Source: Theristus sp. LFF4_11
Taxonomy: Eukaryota; Nematoda; Chromadorea; Monhysterida; Xyalidae
Assembly: GCA_030248135.1 (NCBI GenBank)
Contig: JASANC010004763.1
Location: 1 to 64,000, forward strand
Length of the DNA: 64,000 nucleotides
Direction of reading: 5' to 3'
Positions 41,129 to 51,670 of the stretch are shown here, piece after piece. Position 1 is the first letter of the stretch; the number at the start of each line of letters is the position of its first letter. Under the pieces are notes generated by a model. The model saw only the letters and a list, made by a program, of their open reading frames with translations. It was not told where the DNA came from and ran no database searches. The translations under genes and the position numbers were made by a program.

Positions 41129-41583
41129 CATAGTTGTTCCAGAACCGAGGGGTTGGGGGCCGATATAGATAGCTGGAGCAAATTTTCCAGATAGATAGAT
41201 AAGCTGGAAAATTTTGGGGGGGGCCGCGGGGGAGCCATGTGACTTTGGGGGGCCGGTAAAAATTTTGAAATTTGATAGATAGACAGCTAAAACGCTAAAA
41301 AGCTATAAAAACAGCAAAATAATGCTAAAAATACACTAAAAATCAAGTGTAAACGCGTATTTTACCAAAAATTAGCGAAATTTTCAAGAATTACGAGCAA
41401 AAATGGTCAATTTTGGTTAAAAATTAACTCATTTTATGTCTTCGAAGACAAAAATTTTCCGATAGATAGCTGACTGAGAATTTTTTTTAGATAGATAATA
41501 GCTGAGCCGAAAAAACCTGTCTGATAGTGATAGATTCGAAATTTTTTTGGCCCCCCCAGGCCCCTCCCCTTAGAACAACTATG
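41129..41583. mobile_element. hAT-like non-autonomous transposon, 455 bp
   Basis: Terminal inverted repeats are CATAGTTGTTC and GAACAACTATG. The flanks ACACCTAG and ACACCTAA form an 8-bp duplication with one mismatch. The interior contains AGCTGGAGCAAATTTTCCAG and GATAGATAGA-type motifs and is closely related to the next element. Confidence 0.8.
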
Positions 41584-41709
41584 ACACCTAAGGTTAGATG
41601 CTTTGAAAAAATTTTTTTTTATTTTTTGTTTTTTTTAATTTGGGTTTTTTTTAAACTTAAAAAAATTGAAATTTTTTTTCTACTTTGCTCTGAAAATTCG
41701 ATTTATGGC

Positions 41710-42182
41710 CATAGTTGTTCCAGAGCCGAGGGGTTGGGGAGGGGGCCGATATAGATAGCTGGAGCAAATTTTCCAGATTGATAGATAGCTGGAAAATTTT
41801 GGGGGGGGGGTGCGGGGGGGGGCATGTGACTTTGGGGGGCCGGTCAAAATTTTGAAATTTGATAGATAAATAGCTAAAACGCTAAAAAGCTATAAAAACA
41901 GCAAAATAAAGCTGAAAATAAACTAAAAATCCAGTATAAACGCGTATTTTACCTAAAATTAGCGAAATTTTCAAGAATTACGAGCAAAAATAGTCAATTT
42001 TGGTAAAAAAAAAAGAGTTATTTTATGGCTTCGAAGACAAAAATTTTGAGATAGATAGCTGGCTGAGAAAATTTTTTAGATAGATAATAGCTGAGCCGAA
42101 AAAAACCTGTCTGATAGAGATAGATTCGAAAGTTTTTTGGGGGGGCCGCCCCCCCCCCAGCCCCCCCCCTAGAACAACTATG
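41710..42182. mobile_element. hAT-like non-autonomous transposon, 473 bp, with perfect 8-bp target duplication
   Basis: Terminal inverted repeats are CATAGTTGTTC and GAACAACTATG. TTTATGGC lies directly on both sides (41702-41709 and 42183-42190). The unoccupied site exists in the reverse copy of the host repeat at 35681-35688. It contains no coding frame. Confidence 0.9.
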
Positions 42183-42339
42183 TTTATGGCATAATTTTTT
42201 GAAAGTTCAAACCAAATTTTCTTCCCAACTTCTTTGTGTGCTTAGGTAAATGTCATTATTTGGTCATTTTGACCGACGTACTCCATGTTTTTCGATTTGG
42301 ATGACTTCTAGGGTCAATTTTTAGCGTTAGTTTGCAGCG

Positions 42340-43775
42340 CGGTTCAAATGCACCTTATTTTTGTCGAGCTTGAGCATCAGATTTTCCTCCAGCATTTTGA
42401 AAATTTTGTAATTAATTTAAAAAATATAATAATAAAAGAAATAAAAAAAATTATGTTTTTTAATCAAAAAAAATTGGGATTATTACTTTTTTCGAACCCT
42501 ATGCCCAACTCAAAATAAAAGAATGGAATGGAAATTAAAAAAAAACCTTTTTAAACAAACTGCCAAACAAAATTACCGATTTATTTTTTCTACAATTTTT
42601 TAATATTTAATTTGAAGCACGCAAATAAACACATTTAGATTTGATTTGATTCAACTGAATGATCAAATAACAAATAAACAACCAGTGAACTCGTATGCAA
42701 ACACGACATGACGCTAACGAATGATTGTTTTACAACGATGAAACTGACGGTATCAAAAACAGTTTTCAAATCACAAGACACAAGCGCAAACAACCACACT
42801 GAAAATAGTTTTCCAGACTGTTTTTACTGGCTGCTCTTTTTCATTGAAAACATGCATGTATAAAAGAGTAAAACAATCTTTTCGATTCCAAGTAATCGTC
42901 TGTTATGCTTTCATGATGTGTGTGTGTGTGTTTGGTTGGACGGACTCGGAGGTGTCGTCAGTGTGAAAAAAGTGCACGACAAAGTTGACTGACATGCAGG
43001 GTGGTAAACAGCATCATGTTGTTAGTTATGTGATGTTATTTGTGTGTAAAAATTATTTTCGTGAGAAAAAATAACCGGTATCAGTTAAATAATAGTGCAG
43101 TCAAGTATGTCAAACTGTGCGGCCTAACGGAGTACGGTTACGGTATCTTAACGCAGTTTGGCCAATCTGACGGCCTAACCTAGACGATACGACAGACGTC
43201 GCTGATCAACAACAAATTGACTACAATTGTTCATTTTCCAATAATTAGCGTTGGTGATGTCGTGATGAGGCAATTGGCTGAGCGTGTTCAGACCGAATAC
43301 AGTGTCTTTGTGTGTTATGTTAATGTGCAGTATATGGAAAATGGTTTTTCAATTTGAACTTGCGCTGTTTTGGGTGCCAAAAACTATTCTAGCAAAAGAT
43401 AACTGTCTTGTAATCAAAAGACAACAGCAAAGCGAGGTTCTGTTCTGTAGTTTTGCGAAAAGGAAAACGTGCGTTCTAGACAAACGAAATTTCGTGTGTC
43501 AGCGACAAAATTCCGGCGCACCGCATATACACAACATCTTTCATGAAAAAAACTGCTGATTTCAATCAAACGCAAATGAAACTTTTTTATATTTGCCTTT
43601 TATCTTGCTCGGCCATCTAAACCAACGAACCAACATGATGATATGTACCAAAATTAGATGCTACAATCGCGTTCACGCGCTATGAGACACATTGTAGACG
43701 CGTTTTAGTCGACGACACTACTTCAACTGTTTTTAGTAACCGATCACAAATCACCATTTCTCAATGAATCCTGTT
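42340..43775. other. Intergenic region downstream of the ionotropic receptor
   Basis: AT-rich, with a short (GT)n run near 42918. A 91-codon plus-strand frame at 43284 is hydrophobic/Cys-containing but has no supporting feature. Nothing else is supported. Confidence 0.35.
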
Positions 43776-46700
43776 TCAACCAAGCAGTTTATTCCAAATC
43801 ACAGCGACCCTGTCGATCGAGCGTCGTAGCAGTGTGATGTGCGCCGCGACATTCTCAACACCGACCAACAGCACGCCAATCAGTGCAGCACTGAGCAAAC
43901 TGATGAACAGACCGCCCAATGAGCGAACGCTCAGCGGCACAATGATGATTGGCCGACGATTCTCGGGGTCCTCATTGCTGTTGTTGTAGTCATCTTCTTC
44001 GTCCTCACAACTCAGTTTCACCATACGCCGTGCCAAAATGCGTCGGTACCTGGAAGAACACACGAAACTGAGCAATTCTTGTGCACTGATGATTCATTAC
44101 ATTTTTTGCCAGTTTTTCATCCCTGTTTGTAATAGTTCGATGTTTTGTTTAATCGTACTTCTTCTAACAGTCATTGGTCGTGGTGTTAATGCACGTTGGA
44201 AAGATTGCGCTTCCACCGTTTTTACTGATCAGGCAGCGTTCAGGACAGGTTGTCAAAGTTGTTAGTGAAAAGTAAGAAAACGTAGTGTTTTCAATGCATT
44301 TTCCCTTTTTCTTGACACGACGTGATGTGACATTGAAATACCTAGTCGATTATTCTAACCGATAGTTTGGCATCCAGCATTTCTAGAACAGATTAAAAAA
44401 AACGTTGACGCAAATTTTTTGCCTGTGGTAGAGGTGCCACACAGCAAGACAAAAATTGCCAAATTTGCACTCGAAAAAACGTTGGGAATCTTTTTAGGAA
44501 ACCAACACTTCACGACGTGGGACAAAAGCATAATTTTTAATAGACCATATTTAACACATTTCAGGTGTCTAAAAACACAACATACAGGTTGAAAAAAACA
44601 CTGGGTGCACTGGCCTCGGTTTTTACATGTACGTATAGCATGTTACAACCGTAGTATTGTCCTTTCTTGTGGTTTCCAGAGCTTGAAACTGTGCTTTAAC
44701 AGTGCGGCTTTTCACAGTAAAGCGCGAAACTTTTGTGGCCACAATTTTTTTGAAAACGATAAGACACGCCAAAAAATACCGCCACACGCGCGGGAAATCA
44801 AAGCAATAGAAGATATGCACAGTCGCACCGTCGTTCAATCGCTTCGAACGCCGAGTACAAGCGCAGAATGGCGTTGTCCAGTTTGCGCGCGAATGCTTGC
44901 GGTATGTCGCGACGCATCACCAGTCGCATATAGCCGAACTCAATCTCGGGCAGATCGACCACACGCAAATGACAGCGCGTCGCCGCGGCGTAGTGATTCC
45001 ACCAGCCGATCGCCAAATGCACGTTCGCGGAGTTTTCAACCACCTGAACTGTGATTTGCACATTGGGTTGGCTAAAGTTGCAACTACAAGTAATTATGAA
45101 CTCACAAAGACACTGATTTATAAAAATATGAAAGGAATAAAAATCAAATTAAAATAAACGGAATTAAAAAAAGAGAAGACCCAAAGCCGGGCGAGGGTTA
45201 GTTGAAAAAATCCGCGACGTGCTATTGAATGATAGACGTGTTTGCCACTAAATTGCTGCAGCTAATAAATACATATTATAGTAATATACAGTGTGAGTCC
45301 AAAAAAAGGTTCCAATCATGTCCATTCGCGAGCGAAGCGGAGCGGAGCGGACAGCGGATGCGACATAATATGGCCCGTCGGTCGCTCGCGCTAAAATTCC
45401 AAACTTTCTGTGCCTCGCATTGTGAACATAAAAGGAGCTGAGAATTTTTTCTCCTGCACACAGGTAGATAATCCACAGATACGCTGTGTGCAGCAGAAAT
45501 TTTTTCGTGGTGATCTTCTACACACGCTGTGTGCGCAAAACATCGATTCTGAATTCGCTGTTTCTTATTCTTCTATACCCCCTTTTTTTCGACCATGTCA
45601 AAAAATGTGTTCGCAGTTTCAGTGATATAAAGAAAATTCTGACTGTTAAAATAAAAACATTTCCTAGGGTAAAAGTCTTCGGGATTTTTAAATTTCACAT
45701 TCCTTTTTTTCTCTGATGCTTCCCAAGGCTTTAATTTTGCCTGTTTACACAAAATTACGAAAAAAACGTGTATTTGCGATTTTTGCGCATGAAACAAACC
45801 GTTATTTGACAAAACAACAAGTTTCCGGGGGTAACCAACAACGGAGAGTTTGAATTTGATCTTTATTTTTTGAAAAAAACTAAAGGAATTGCAGCTAAAT
45901 AACTAAAATCGTGACGATTTAGGGCGAATCGGCCGTGGAAATTGGCGAAATCGGTCCATAAACGAAAAACAAGAAAAGGGTGTTTTCCAGGGTAATTCAA
46001 TGCGCTGATCACGGATTTTGGGTTAGTTTTCTTATGTGAGCAACTCTAGATACCGAATCGTGACGATTTCGGGCGAATCGGCCGTGGAAATCGGCGAAAA
46101 CGGTCCAGAAATGAAAAACAAGAAAACGGTGTTTTCCATGGTAATTCATTGCGCCAATCACGTCTTTTGGGTTAGTTTTCTTGCGTGAGCAATTCTAGGT
46201 ACTGAATCGTGACGATTTTGGGCGAATCGGCCGTGGAAATCGGCGAAAACGGTCCAGAAACGAAAAACAAGAAAAGGGTGTTTTCCAGGGTAATTCAATG
46301 CGCTGATCACGGATTTTGGGTTAGTTTTCTTATGTGAGTAACTCTAGATGCTGAATCGCGACGATTTCGGGCGAATCGGCGGTGGAAATTGGCGAAATCG
46401 GTCCATAAACGAAAAACAAGAAAAGGGTGTTTTCCAGGGTAATTCAATGCGCTGATCACGGATTTTGGGTTAATTTTTTATGTGAGCAATTCTAGGTACT
46501 GAATCTTAACGATTTCAAGCGAATCGGCCGTGGAAATTGGCGAAATCGGTCCAGAAATGAAAAACAAGAAATGGGTGTTTTCCAGGGTAATTCAATGCGC
46601 TGATCACGGATTTTGGGTTAATTTTTTATGTGAGCAATTCTAGGTATTGAATCTTAACGATTTCAAGCGAATCGGCCGTGGAAATTGGCGAAATCGGTCC

Positions 46701-49700
46701 AGAAATGAAAAACAAAAAAACGTTCTTTTCCATAGTAATTCAATGCGCTGATCACGGATTCTGGGTTAGTTTTCTTATGTGAGCAATTCTAGGTACTGAA
46801 TCGTGACGATTTCGGGCGAATCGGCCGTAGAAATAGCATAGGCGAAATCGGCCTAAAAAACGAAAAATGAAAAACCTGAGTTTTCCGGGGTTTAGGAGAA
46901 TGTGTGACCAACGAATTGTGATTTTGGTCCGACCTTCGGGGCTTATGTAAAAGTCAGAATATTATCTAAAAATGCGGGAGACGCATATAAAAGGAGGAAT
47001 ATGGCCTTGTGTAAGCAGTGAAAGACTTGGCTCGACAACGCTTTTCAAGTCTCTGATGTGGTACACACGGATACAAGTACATAAGAGTCATATTTTTGCG
47101 CCGCGTTTGTTTTTTTTTGAAGCACGCCCCCCACCGATTCCGGAAACCCGAAGGTACCAAACTCCGGTGGGATTGGGGAATGGACGGCTCACCATCCCGT
47201 GGAACCAATACCCTTGCCACGTGAGGGGACAGCCTCTAAGCCCCGCTCTGTCCTGGGGGCACCAGTGATCTTAGCCCGATTTCGGTTTCGGTGGCCTGCG
47301 GTCGCTATATCCCCGGAGGGCAGCGAATCCGAAAGTTTTTGTTTTCGTTTTGCTGAAAAGCGTAAAACTTTGAAGTTATTTTTTAATTGTCCTCTTCGAT
47401 TTAATCTAAAATCACGCCATGTGCGAAATTCTGTAAATTCTGTGCAAAAACAGAAAAATCAGATATTGCAAAACATTGTTGCATGTAGCTTTTTCGTTGT
47501 TGTTAACGTACGCACCGCTGTGTACACACCAGCACCAGTGACAAAAAGGAGTTGTCTTCCGTTGATTTTCACCTTTTTTACCGGTGTCATCTTCAACTAG
47601 TGTGGCAGGATAAACCGTCTGTCCCGTGAGTCATTGCCTTTGCCACAGGAGACCTTGCGTTCCGCAATGCTTCTGCGATACAATTTGTCCTGGACAAACC
47701 AGTGTCAGCGAGCTAAAGTCTGATTGTTATTTTAGCAGTTTTAGTGGTCGCTAAATGCCCGAAATCCGCAAATGTGAAAGTTTCATTTGTCTACAATACA
47801 AAGTACGAGGGTTGCCATGTGCAACCGAAATCATAAATAAACGGCGCAAAAATATGGCTCTTATATACTTGTATCCGTGTGTACCACATCAGAGACTTGA
47901 AAAGCGTTGTCGAGCCAAGTCTTTCACTGCTTACACAAGGCCATATTCCTCCTTTTATATGCGTCTCCCGCATTTTTAGATAATTCTAAAATGCTCTCAC
48001 TGGCGTGTGCTGAGGTGTTTAGAGCTGAAAATTGGAACACTATTAGAAAACAGTTGGAGGTTTTTCTGACTATTTTTTTTCACGGTATGTTGCCCCTATC
48101 ACTCACTACAGCAGAATATCTGAAAAACAAGAAAAATCGACAAATGTGGAGAAATACAGAGGGTTGATTCAGCTGTAGCAAGAACCTCATGGCTTAAAAT
48201 TTGGAACACTGTTAGAACACTTTGAGAGCTTTTTTGTGATCAAAATTTTTTTGGTTTACACGTTTCAGTTTATTTTTACAGTGTAATTTTCAAAAAAATA
48301 GCGATTTTTGACGAAAAACAACGGTCGCCCATAATCTCACTGTTTATCATTGCTCATACCGACTTGTGAACTGATGTATCGCCACGCGGTGTAAAATAGA
48401 ATTTTGTACAAAATTGGCGAACCACTGTAGATAACTTATTCGCATGTTCCCACCAATTGGCAGACCAGACTCGCTTTCCTGCCGTCCACTTAACCATGAT
48501 GGCCGCAACGACTGAAAATGGAATTGCATTTTTCACTGCAGAAAACAATCAATCTGCTATGGTGAAAAAAGCAGAGTGGCAAATTGTGTGAATTAAAAAA
48601 GAAAAACATTTCGCATTTGAAAAGAGAAATTCGCATCTGTTCTGAGCAGAACCGCTCACGCACCCTAGAAGATTCGAAGTGAAACATCAGCTTGCTCAAA
48701 GACTGTTCAAACGCCATTGAGCATTCGGCATTTCCAAGCTGTTGTGTGTGCGTATTGTTTTTTTTCATCTTTTTTTGTGTTGCGAACACTCGGGTTATCA
48801 CCAACGTTCATCATTTGGTCTTTGTAACAGCTAAATTAATTCTCTGCATTTCACCACATTTGTCGATTTTTCATGTTTTTCAGATATTCTGCTGTAGTGA
48901 GTGATAGGGGCAACATACCGTGAAAAAAAAAATAGTCAGAAAAACCTCCAACTGTTTTCTAATAGTGTTCCAATTTTCAGCTCTAAACACCTCAGCACAC
49001 GCCAGAGAAAGTTTTTCATTTGTTTGTTTTTGGAACGATTTCACCCTGTGTAAAATTTTAACGGCCGATTCGCATAGTTTATTTTATGTTTAAATTGAAT
49101 ACAATTATAAAAAATAAATAACGTTGCTGATAAAATTGCAACAAAAATATTGAGTTCACGGGTTTATAAGACAGTGAGCATGAGCAGCTTTAGTATAAAA
49201 TAGCAACTTTCGTGGCATGTTTTGCACCAACACGCTTTTTCAGCGTAGACTGCATGAAGAACTGTTAGAGAAAGCGAACATTCCCACCGACCGCGCTGAT
49301 CGTTTCCTCGTCATCCAGCTGCGACCAGCCGGCGCGTCGCAGTGCCGCCTGCAACATTTGCGCCGCATCGGCCGTGTTGCTGCCAGCCGCGTCAGCAGCT
49401 CTGTACGAAAAAGTCGAATGTTTTTTTTTTAATATTTTTTCCTACAAACCAAGGACAAAAAGCCAAAATATCGAACCTCAACAGAGTCTGAATGGTGCGT
49501 TCATCTTGTTTCCGTACCACGTGCACCTCACCGCCGTGCAGCGCGTTCACGAAACTGCGAAACTCCATGAACGGATAGTGCGACATGTTGACGAGCAGCC
49601 GAGCGAGCAGGCCACTTTTGTAGAGCGCGTACAGAATGGACAGCACCAAGGCGATCAGGACGCTCAGCTGTTTCGCGTAGTAACGGTACGAATACTGTGC

Positions 49701-50631
49701 ACGATGGTCGCCACTTCGAGCAACTTGCGAGCTGCGATACTTTGCGAGCACGCGGACGATCTTCGTGTAAAGCCGGCAGACGAGCAGGAACATCAGAATC
49801 ACCAGCCACGCTCGGTCGGTGAAAATACGCGCGAAACTGAACTTGGACGCCCAGAAGCTGACGACCTCGGGCGATTTCGCCGTCGCGAGCACGTTCAAAC
49901 GAGCGGGCACAATGCCGGCGCTGTAGCGGAACTGGCGGCTCTCAGCGGTCCGATTGCCCTGCAACAATCCGAACTCGCGGCTACTCAATTTTGCTACCGA
50001 TTACTTAATTGGCCACTAAAGGGCTATTAAAATCGCGTTCACGTGTTTGTTAGAAACATAAAAATTGCATTACAGTAACCCGCTTTCGTGGCCCGATACA
50101 GCAGCCCCAATTCTCTCAGAGTGTGTGGCTTGCATTTGGGTCGAGCGCTTGCATGGTCGCATAATCGACGCCTTCAACCAAGCGGTAGTCATCCTCGAAG
50201 GCGACCATGTGCTGTAACTCAGCGATCGCGTCGGCCGTGCCGTTGACGTTCAGGATTTCGTGCACAGTCGCTCGCAGGCGTTGCGCCTCGCTTGAGCTGC
50301 TGCTTTGTCGGTCGGCGACGGATTTCGCAATTGGCAACTGTAACCTCGCCAACGTGGCATGCTGGACGAGCTCGATTTTCGCGTTGATCGACTGAAATAC
50401 GATTGCGAGTATTTCGGCGTGCACACCCGGAAACGGACACTTCGGCGTGACGCGCAGCTGCGAGTCGAGCGCGCACGCAAACACCAGCGGCGGGTTTTCG
50501 GCGATCAACAGGCGAACGGGCGAGTGGTCATTGGTGATGGCGTTTCTGGTGGCAGGGCTACGAGCGATCACTGATATGTTTCGTGAATTGGTGACCCCAA
50601 GGAGACTGCTAAGCAGCAGAAAACTGTGCAT
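43776..50631 (-). CDS. Divergent ionotropic glutamate receptor-like protein
   Basis: Exons (5' to 3'): 50631-~50170, ~49980-49477, 49400-49280, 45043-44829, 44049-43776. The N-terminus has a signal peptide (MHSFLLLSSLLGVTNS). There is no large amino-terminal domain: it starts directly with the ligand-binding half (RLLIAENPPLVFACALD ... CPFPGVHAEILAIVF). Membrane segments are AWLVILMFLLVCRLY (M1), LSVLIALVLSILYALYKSGL (M3) and GGLFISLLSAALIGVLLVG (M4), with a very short C-tail. Between them, FGYMRLVMRRDIPQAFARKL and NAILRLYSAFEAIE match the second ligand-binding lobe. The M1-M3 gap is only ~25 polar residues, without a visible pore loop. The exon 1/2 junction is unresolved. The 4.2 kb intron holds a satellite and two inverted-repeat elements. 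Confidence 0.8.
45905..46920. repeat. Satellite, 148-149-bp unit, about 7 copies
   Basis: The marker TGACGATTT (or its variants) occurs at 45912, 46061, 46210, 46359, 46507, 46655 and 46804. Units share CGAATCGGCCGTGGAAAT, AACAAGAAAAGGGTGTTTTC and GCGCTGATCACGGATTTTGG. The last unit is diverged. It lies inside the ionotropic receptor intron. Confidence 0.95.
46965..47990. mobile_element. ~1-kb element with ~140-bp terminal inverted repeats and a nested SINE fragment
   Basis: The left end 46965-47105 (TCTAAAAATGCGGGAGACGC ...) returns inverted at 47838-47985. A part of one arm also occurs at ~820-917. The interior at ~47128-47330 is a reverse SINE piece: it shares GGAAACCCGAAGGTACCAAA with family 1 (1369-1599) and GGTTTCGGTGGCCTGCGGTC with family 2 (4551-4738). 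No transposase frame is visible. Confidence 0.8.
47993..49015. mobile_element. ~1-kb element with ~150-bp terminal inverted repeats
   Basis: CTGGCGTGTGCTGAGGTGTT at the left end is inverted at ~48995-49010. The arms continue through AAACAGTTGGAGGTTTTTCTGA and TATGTTGCCCCTATCACTCA to ~48150 / ~48850. The interior is non-coding. It directly abuts the previous element within the same receptor intron. Confidence 0.8.
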
Positions 50632-50669
50632 TTTTATTATTTTTTTTTCAAAGATCAAAACCACTCTTG

Positions 50670-51449
50670 CTTCGGCACCATCCGTACATCTGTACGTTTG
50701 ATCTGTACATTCACGTTTCCACCAACGCTATTGTATGAAACAAGATAGATTTGTTAGCGGTTTTTTTTAAATCTCCAAACATAGCAATTTGAGATCATAT
50801 TACAGCAAAGCAAATTCTGGTTTCCGGTTATAGCAAAACCGCAACCTTACGACTTGTGTCGTGTATTGCTGTTGCTGTTCAGTGTTTGATTATCGTTATT
50901 CCATGTTCCAGTTCATCCCACATCAGTATTTGACTATACGACGAGCAATTTTGCAAATTGTGTTTTAGTTGATTTTGTGCTGTGCGTTTCGGTGATCAAT
51001 CGAAGTGATAGTTAGAACTAGCAACAACTTCCGTCAACAAAATCAAAATAACAGCTCTTTTATAAATGACTTTAGTCTGCAACACAAGTAAACTTATTAT
51101 CACAAAAAAAGTGTTCTTTGACACAGTTCCTGCCGCATTAAAGTACTTGTAAATATGTTTCTCTGTTGAAAACAAAAAAAAATCAAAAAATGCATTTCTG
51201 ATATTATTGCACTTGTGCTCATTTGATAGAGGTCTGTTTCTCACAGCGTGAAGATTTGGCTGAACAAATTCAGAATACAAATGCAAATACATAACAACAA
51301 AAGATTCACAGCGCAACAGTTTGGTGAGACAGAATCTGGTGAAACAATAATACTAGTGCACTGTTCGGTCGTCACGTTTCTTGTAACAGCATCAAAGCGT
51401 CCGTTGCTTCTTTAATTTGCGATCCCTAAAACGGACACTTGTTTTTACT
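50670..51449. other. Intergenic between divergent-oriented neighbours' ends
   Basis: It lies between the 5' end of the ionotropic receptor and the 3' end of the lin-42-like gene, both on the minus strand. It should hold the receptor promoter. No other feature was seen. Confidence 0.35.
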
Positions 51450-51670
51450 ATCGGGTATTATCAATCTTTTTAAGTTCTGCGACTGAATGCGTGTGCAGAC
51501 CCGGAAAGGTAACTACATGTAGTTTCAATCTCTATGTGGCAATTCAAAGTAGACTAAGGGACTCGGATCACTTTACCAATTTTGAATTCCCTCGTCATCC
51601 ATGAAACTGTTTACTTATCTATGCGCGCATTGAGTTGCGGGACCAAAATAAAAGATCATCCCACACGTCC
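51450..51670 (+). repeat. Dispersed repeat, copy 2 (other copy at 27640-27862)
   Basis: It aligns with 27640-27862 as described there, including TTTCAATCTCTATGTGG and TTACCAATTTTGAATTCCC. It overlaps the last bases of the open frame that ends the lin-42-like gene at 51619. Confidence 0.6.

Noticed and set aside
43284..43559. 91-residue plus-strand frame
   Set aside because: No start context, splice partner, domain or homology; likely chance.
45905..46920. A CRISPR-like array of 149-bp units
   Set aside because: Units are contiguous tandem repeats without spacers, in eukaryotic intronic DNA; it is a satellite.
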